Origin: Succinatimonas sp. CAG:777
Lineage (GTDB): Bacteria; Pseudomonadota; Gammaproteobacteria; Enterobacterales; Succinivibrionaceae
Direction of reading: 5' to 3'
DNA length: 17,907 nucleotides
Assembly: GCA_000431835.1 (NCBI GenBank)
Contig: HF987932.1
Location: 1-17,907, forward strand
Part shown: positions 14,757 through 17,907 of the stretch, piece after piece
Layout of the letters: every line of letters starts with the position of its first letter
How positions within the stretch are numbered: position 1 is the stretch's first letter
Notes under the pieces: model-generated
Database searches by the model: none
Told to the model about the DNA's origin: nothing
What the model saw: the letters and a program-made list of their open reading frames with translations, nothing else
Position numbers and translations under genes: made by a program

Positions 14757-14786
14757 AACTTGTAAAGAGTCTTAACTTTACAAGTT
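14757..14786. repeat. 11-bp perfect inverted repeat between murU and the DjlA-like gene
   Basis: AACTTGTAAAG and CTTTACAAGTT are separated by 8 bp, about 35 bp past the murU stop and 25 bp before the DjlA-like start. It can form a stem-loop but is A+T-rich and followed on the minus strand by only three T, so it is a weak terminator at best. A GATAAT -10-like word follows immediately on the minus strand, so it could instead be an operator or 5' hairpin for the djlA pair. Confidence 0.55.
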
Positions 14787-14820
14787 AGGTTAAGCACAAT
14801 TATGCTGAATTTTTACTTAA

Positions 14821-15495
14821 TTATAACTGCTTTTCTTTAACGTAATTATTAACTGTGTCAAGTCTTTGAATTGTGCCTACATCAAACCACTTACCTTCTA
14901 AAAGCGCTCCTGTAAGGATCTTTTCTTGAGACCACTTTTCAAAGTATGGTAACAAAGGCTCTTTTTTTATTTCGTGATGTTCAAAACCTTGACATGAATA
15001 AACAGCTGTACCTGAGAAGGTATAACCAGTTCCACGTGTACACATTCCTTTTTCATCTAATGAAAAGTCACCTTTTAAATTGTGCTCAGGATTATTAACT
15101 AAATACAGTCTTGCCTGTACTCCTGCTTTTAAAGGAGTTAAAAACTGTTTATAGTCGCCATCAATAAAGGTATCTCCGTTTACAACTAAAAAGTCTTCAC
15201 CTTCGAAAAATGGTAATGCATTGATAATTCCACCTGCTGTTTCAAGACCAGAATCGCCTTCAACAGAGTGAATGATGTTAACTCCAAACTTATGACCGTC
15301 GCCTATATAAGACACAATCATAGAGCTCAAATAAGCACTGTTGATAAGAATGTCTGTAACCCCTGCCTTTTTTAACTTTTCTAAATGCCACTCGATAAGG
15401 CTTTTATCTCCAACCTTAACTAGTGGTTTTGGACAGGTATCAGTGATTGGGCGTAGTCTTTCACCACGTCCTGCAGCCAAAATCATTGCCTTCAT
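14821..15495 (-). CDS. murU: N-acetylmuramate 1-phosphate uridylyltransferase MurU
   Basis: MurU converts MurNAc-1-phosphate and UTP to UDP-MurNAc in the peptidoglycan recycling route that bypasses MurA and MurB. The 224-aa product (P. putida MurU is about the same length) is a nucleotidyltransferase with ILAAGRGERLRPITDTCPKPL (5-25), ETAGGI (85-90) and the metal-binding NGD at 106-108. Its ATG overlaps the amgK stop as TAATG; this tight coupling to an aminoglycoside-phosphotransferase-like kinase is what distinguishes MurU from generic sugar-phosphate nucleotidyltransferases. E. coli lacks this pathway. It is the last gene of the visible dapA-trmB-amgK-murU run. Confidence 0.9.
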   Translation of the reverse strand: MKAMILAAGRGERLRPITDTCPKPLVKVGDKSLIEWHLEKLKKAGVTDILINSAYLSSMIVSYIGDGHKFGVNIIHSVEGDSGLETAGGIINALPFFEGEDFLVVNGDTFIDGDYKQFLTPLKAGVQARLYLVNNPEHNLKGDFSLDEKGMCTRGTGYTFSGTAVYSCQGFEHHEIKKEPLLPYFEKWSQEKILTGALLEGKWFDVGTIQRLDTVNNYVKEKQL

Positions 15496-16502
15496 TAGAA
15501 CTTTCCTACTACGTATTTTTCTATGATGTTTTGAAGTTTTTCTAAACGCTTATCAACCTTACATTCTTCAAGCACATAATTGATAACACGAGGCAGATCT
15601 TTTAAATAAGCGTTCTTACCGTCTCTTATGCTCAAGCGACAAAAGATACCTAAAACTTTTACATGTCGCTGCAATGAGGTTAAGGTAAGTTCATAGCAAA
15701 ACTCATCATATGACTTATTCTTTAAATACCCCTTTTCTTTAAAGGTATCATAGGCATATTGTTTTAACTTTGTTAAAAGCTCTTTATCTAAGACCACATA
15801 GCAATCAAATAAAAGTGAGGCTAAATCATATAAAACAGGACCTTTTACCATATCCTGAAAATCGATTATGGCTAATTGCTCACTTTTGCCTTCACCACAT
15901 ACCATTAAGTTACGGCTGTGATAATCACGGTGCATGGCACATTGTTCCTGTGATAAGCAGTTTTGAACTAAAAAGTCATAGCTCTCTATAAGAGATTTTT
16001 GCTCATCATCGCTTAACTTTACATTTAAAGCTTTATCTAGCATCCAGGTATCAAATAAAGAGAGTTCAAACTCGATAAACTTTTTATCAAATAAAGGTAA
16101 CTCAAGATCGATTGCTGCAATAGTTGGAAGTAAAGAGATTGCTTTTTGGTAATAGTAAAGCTTGTCTCCTTGTGCACTTGCATTTGCAAAGGTCTTATCA
16201 CCTAAATCAGAAATGAGCATAAAGCCTTTATCAAAATCATAGGCAACTAGCTTAGGAACAGTAATACCGGCTTTAGATAAAGCTGTATCGATAGCTACAA
16301 ATTCTCTATTTTTTTGAGTCTTAGGAGGAGCATCAACTGCAATGAGATTTTTATTTAAGACACGAAAATAGCGACGGAAGCTAGCGTCGCCATTTAAAGA
16401 TAAAAGCATTACTTTATCATCTAAAATAATGCTTTTTACATATTGGGTTAAAGCTTCTAATCTAGAATCAGTCACGCTTGAATACCAGATCCCAGACACC
16501 AT
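15495..16502 (-). CDS. amgK: N-acetylmuramate / N-acetylglucosamine kinase AmgK
   Basis: AmgK phosphorylates the anomeric carbon of MurNAc (and GlcNAc), the step before MurU. The product (up to 335 aa) belongs to the aminoglycoside-phosphotransferase fold: GDASFRRYFR (38-47) near the nucleotide-binding end is typical of AmgK, HRDYHSRNLMV (191-201) is the catalytic loop with D193 and N198, and IIDFQDMVKGPVLYDLASL carries the metal-binding D214. The ATG lies 35 nt inside trmB. An internal GTG at 16475 (MTDSRLEALTQYV) fits homologues' N-termini better and overlaps the trmB stop by 8 nt, so it may be the true start; neither has a strong ribosome site. It is directly coupled to murU. An antibiotic-resistance role is unlikely because the context is recycling. 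Confidence 0.9.
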   Translation of the reverse strand: MVSGIWYSSVTDSRLEALTQYVKSIILDDKVMLLSLNGDASFRRYFRVLNKNLIAVDAPPKTQKNREFVAIDTALSKAGITVPKLVAYDFDKGFMLISDLGDKTFANASAQGDKLYYYQKAISLLPTIAAIDLELPLFDKKFIEFELSLFDTWMLDKALNVKLSDDEQKSLIESYDFLVQNCLSQEQCAMHRDYHSRNLMVCGEGKSEQLAIIDFQDMVKGPVLYDLASLLFDCYVVLDKELLTKLKQYAYDTFKEKGYLKNKSYDEFCYELTLTSLQRHVKVLGIFCRLSIRDGKNAYLKDLPRVINYVLEECKVDKRLEKLQNIIEKYVVGKF

Positions 16503-17196
16503 GTCCTAGTCTCTGACCACGAAGTTCAAACTTAGTTAGAGGACGCCAGTCAGGTCGTGGGATATAAGTGCCATCAGGAGAAGTGTTTGAAAAACCTTCA
16601 GCTCTGGTCATCACATCCAACATCTGCTCAGCGTAATTCTCCCAGTCAGTTGCCATTCTGAACTGACCTCCATGCTTGAACAACGGTTTAACCAACTTAA
16701 CAAAGTCGTCATTGATAAGACGACGTTTGATATGTCTCTTCTTAGGCCATGGATCAGGGAAAAATATCTGAAGAACATCCACGCTCTCTGGAGCTAAGCA
16801 CTTAGACAAAACCTCAAAGGCATCAAATTTGATAACTTTGACATTGGTAAGCTGATTTTCTTCAATCAGCTTTAATGCTGAGCCTACCCCAGGTGGGTGA
16901 ACTTCAATTCCCAGGAAATTACATTCAGGAGCATCCTTTGCCATCTGCACAAAGGATACGCCCATGCCAAATCCGATTTCTACAACCAATGGAGCCTCAC
17001 GGCCAAAAATAGCTTTAAGATCTAGGGGCTTTAAATCCTCTACATCTACCATATACTTTGGTCCTAACTCTTCAATGGCACGAACTTGACCTTCGGTCAT
17101 ACGACCTGCACGTACCACAAAAGATTTGATTCTGTGATGCTCAGCCTGATGGTTCTTTTCAGGATTTTCGTTAGAGTCTTTAATAACTTCTGTCAT
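16468..17196 (-). CDS. trmB: tRNA (guanine-N7)-methyltransferase TrmB
   Basis: TrmB uses S-adenosylmethionine to make m7G46 in the variable loop of tRNAs. The 242-aa product (E. coli 239 aa) has an N-terminal segment with SFVVRAGRMTEGQ, the SAM-binding VVEIGFGMG (71-79) and GIEVHPPGVG, the tRNA-binding and catalytic signature IFFPDPWPKKRHIKRR, and the C-terminal TKFELRGQRLGHGVWDL. All key motifs are intact. It follows dapA by 8 bp and its 3' end overlaps amgK, so it sits mid-operon. There is no obvious metabolic link to its neighbours. Confidence 0.96.
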   Translation of the reverse strand: MTEVIKDSNENPEKNHQAEHHRIKSFVVRAGRMTEGQVRAIEELGPKYMVDVEDLKPLDLKAIFGREAPLVVEIGFGMGVSFVQMAKDAPECNFLGIEVHPPGVGSALKLIEENQLTNVKVIKFDAFEVLSKCLAPESVDVLQIFFPDPWPKKRHIKRRLINDDFVKLVKPLFKHGGQFRMATDWENYAEQMLDVMTRAEGFSNTSPDGTYIPRPDWRPLTKFELRGQRLGHGVWDLVFKRD

Positions 17197-17204
17197 GTTT
17201 TTAA

Positions 17205-17907
17205 TTAGATTAACTCTAACTTCTGCATCTCTGCCTTAATTTCTTCACGTAATGACTGACTTACTGGAAGAATTGGCAGACGGCTTTCTTCAGAGCATAA
17301 GCCTAATAAGGAAGCAGCATATTTAGCAGGAGCAGGGCTTGGCTCTTTGAACATTAACTTATGAAGTTTCATTAACTTCAACTGCTCATTTGCTGCTTCT
17401 TCCCACTTCTTATCTAAAGTTAAGTTTTGAACCTTAGCAACTAAAGCAGGAGCTACGTTTGCAGTTACAGAGATCACACCCTGACCACCTGCTACGTTAA
17501 AGCTTACGGCTGTTGAATCTTCACCTGATAACCAGATAAAAGGTTTCTTGATTAAGTTACGCTCAATCCATGGACGCTCTAGGTTACCAGTAGCATCCTT
17601 AATACCGATAATTCTCTCTAACTCAGATAACTTAGCAACAGTCTCTGAGGTGATATTTACAACGGTGCGGCCTGGTACGTTGTATAAGAAGATAGGTAAA
17701 TCAGTATTGTCATGAACCATCTTGAAGTGTGCATATAAACCTTCCTGATTAGGACGGTTGTAGTAGCCAGCATTATGTAAAAGGCTGTCTGCACCGGCAT
17801 CTTTGGCTGCATTTGATAAGTTGATTGCTTCAACTGGGTTGTTGGAACCGGCACCTGCCATAACTAAAATACGGCCTTTTGCTGCATCACATACAGTCTT
17901 GATTGCA
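17205..17907 (-). CDS. dapA: 4-hydroxy-tetrahydrodipicolinate synthase DapA (5' end beyond window)
   Basis: DapA condenses pyruvate with aspartate semialdehyde, the first committed step to diaminopimelate and lysine. The frame is open to the right edge, so an estimated 60 or so N-terminal residues are missing. Visible family features are YYNRPNQEGLYAHFK, the proton-relay Tyr in FLYNVPGRT, the Schiff-base Lys in IGIKDATGN, and GGQGVISVTANVAP. Asn and Glu in SNNPVEAI match E. coli N80 and E84 of the lysine-feedback site, so allosteric control is probably kept. One oddity: the family's VTPYYNRP reads HNAGYYNRP here. An internal ATG at 17859-17861 is not the start, because GRILV and further conserved residues precede it in frame. 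It leads the dapA-trmB-amgK-murU unit. Confidence 0.95.
   Translation of the reverse strand, partial: AIKTVCDAAKGRILVMAGAGSNNPVEAINLSNAAKDAGADSLLHNAGYYNRPNQEGLYAHFKMVHDNTDLPIFLYNVPGRTVVNITSETVAKLSELERIIGIKDATGNLERPWIERNLIKKPFIWLSGEDSTAVSFNVAGGQGVISVTANVAPALVAKVQNLTLDKKWEEAANEQLKLMKLHKLMFKEPSPAPAKYAASLLGLCSEESRLPILPVSQSLREEIKAEMQKLELI

Noticed and set aside
15495..16502. Aminoglycoside phosphotransferase fold considered as an antibiotic-resistance gene
   Set aside because: The GDASFRRYFR motif and translational coupling to murU point to the AmgK sugar kinase.

Overview
The window looks like a low-G+C gammaproteobacterial chromosome, most likely an anaerobic gut or rumen lineage such as Succinivibrionaceae (an inference from base composition plus gene content, not tested by any search). 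ClpB is nearly collinear with the E. coli protein. The bamD <-> rluD-pgeF-clpB block has the E. coli arrangement. The rluA/djlA convergent pair also has an E. coli counterpart, while amgK-murU beside djlA recalls pseudomonads. No rRNA, tRNA, CRISPR array, transposase or integrase was found.

Layout. (1) 1-4414: an A+T-rich accessory region on the + strand. A palindrome-rich leader precedes a two-gene operon: a HAD phosphatase-like domain fused to a ComF-like phosphoribosyltransferase, then, 2 bp later, a complete DprA/Smf domain fused to an SF1 (UvrD/Rep-like) helicase. (2) 4451-6270, - strand: a second, convergent accessory pair. A soluble ankyrin-repeat protein is coupled (TAATG) to a 215-aa protein with a possible PD-(D/E)xK-type nuclease motif, a perfect Ser-Asp tetrapeptide repeat and a hydrophobic C-terminal tail. 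(3) 6439-11105, - strand: core genes clpB (with a sigma-32-type promoter and a terminator), pgeF and rluD. (4) 11201-12722, + strand: bamD, a strong 30-bp palindromic terminator, then rluA. (5) 12715-14732, - strand: djlA and a tandem divergent DjlA-like paralogue, tail-to-tail with rluA. (6) 14821-17907, - strand: tightly packed dapA-trmB-amgK-murU; the 5' end of dapA lies beyond the window.

How the genes work together. Regions 3-6 are housekeeping: protein disaggregation (ClpB, DjlA), outer-membrane assembly (BamD), peptidoglycan quality control and recycling (PgeF, AmgK, MurU), lysine/diaminopimelate supply (DapA), and rRNA/tRNA modification (RluD, RluA, TrmB). PgeF, AmgK, MurU and DapA all touch peptidoglycan metabolism, although they sit in separate transcription units.

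The most promising candidate for an undescribed system is the HAD-PRTase / DprA-helicase operon. ComF-type phosphoribosyltransferase, a helicase and DprA are the cytoplasmic partners of natural transformation. Here the same three activities, plus a HAD phosphatase, are rebuilt into two fusion proteins away from any recognisable competence genes. This fits a DNA-targeted, nucleotide-linked defence or conflict module, but that role is inferred from domain architecture only. The neighbouring ankyrin/nuclease-like pair has the form of a toxin-immunity or defence pair, so 1-6270 is best read as a small accessory island beside clpB.
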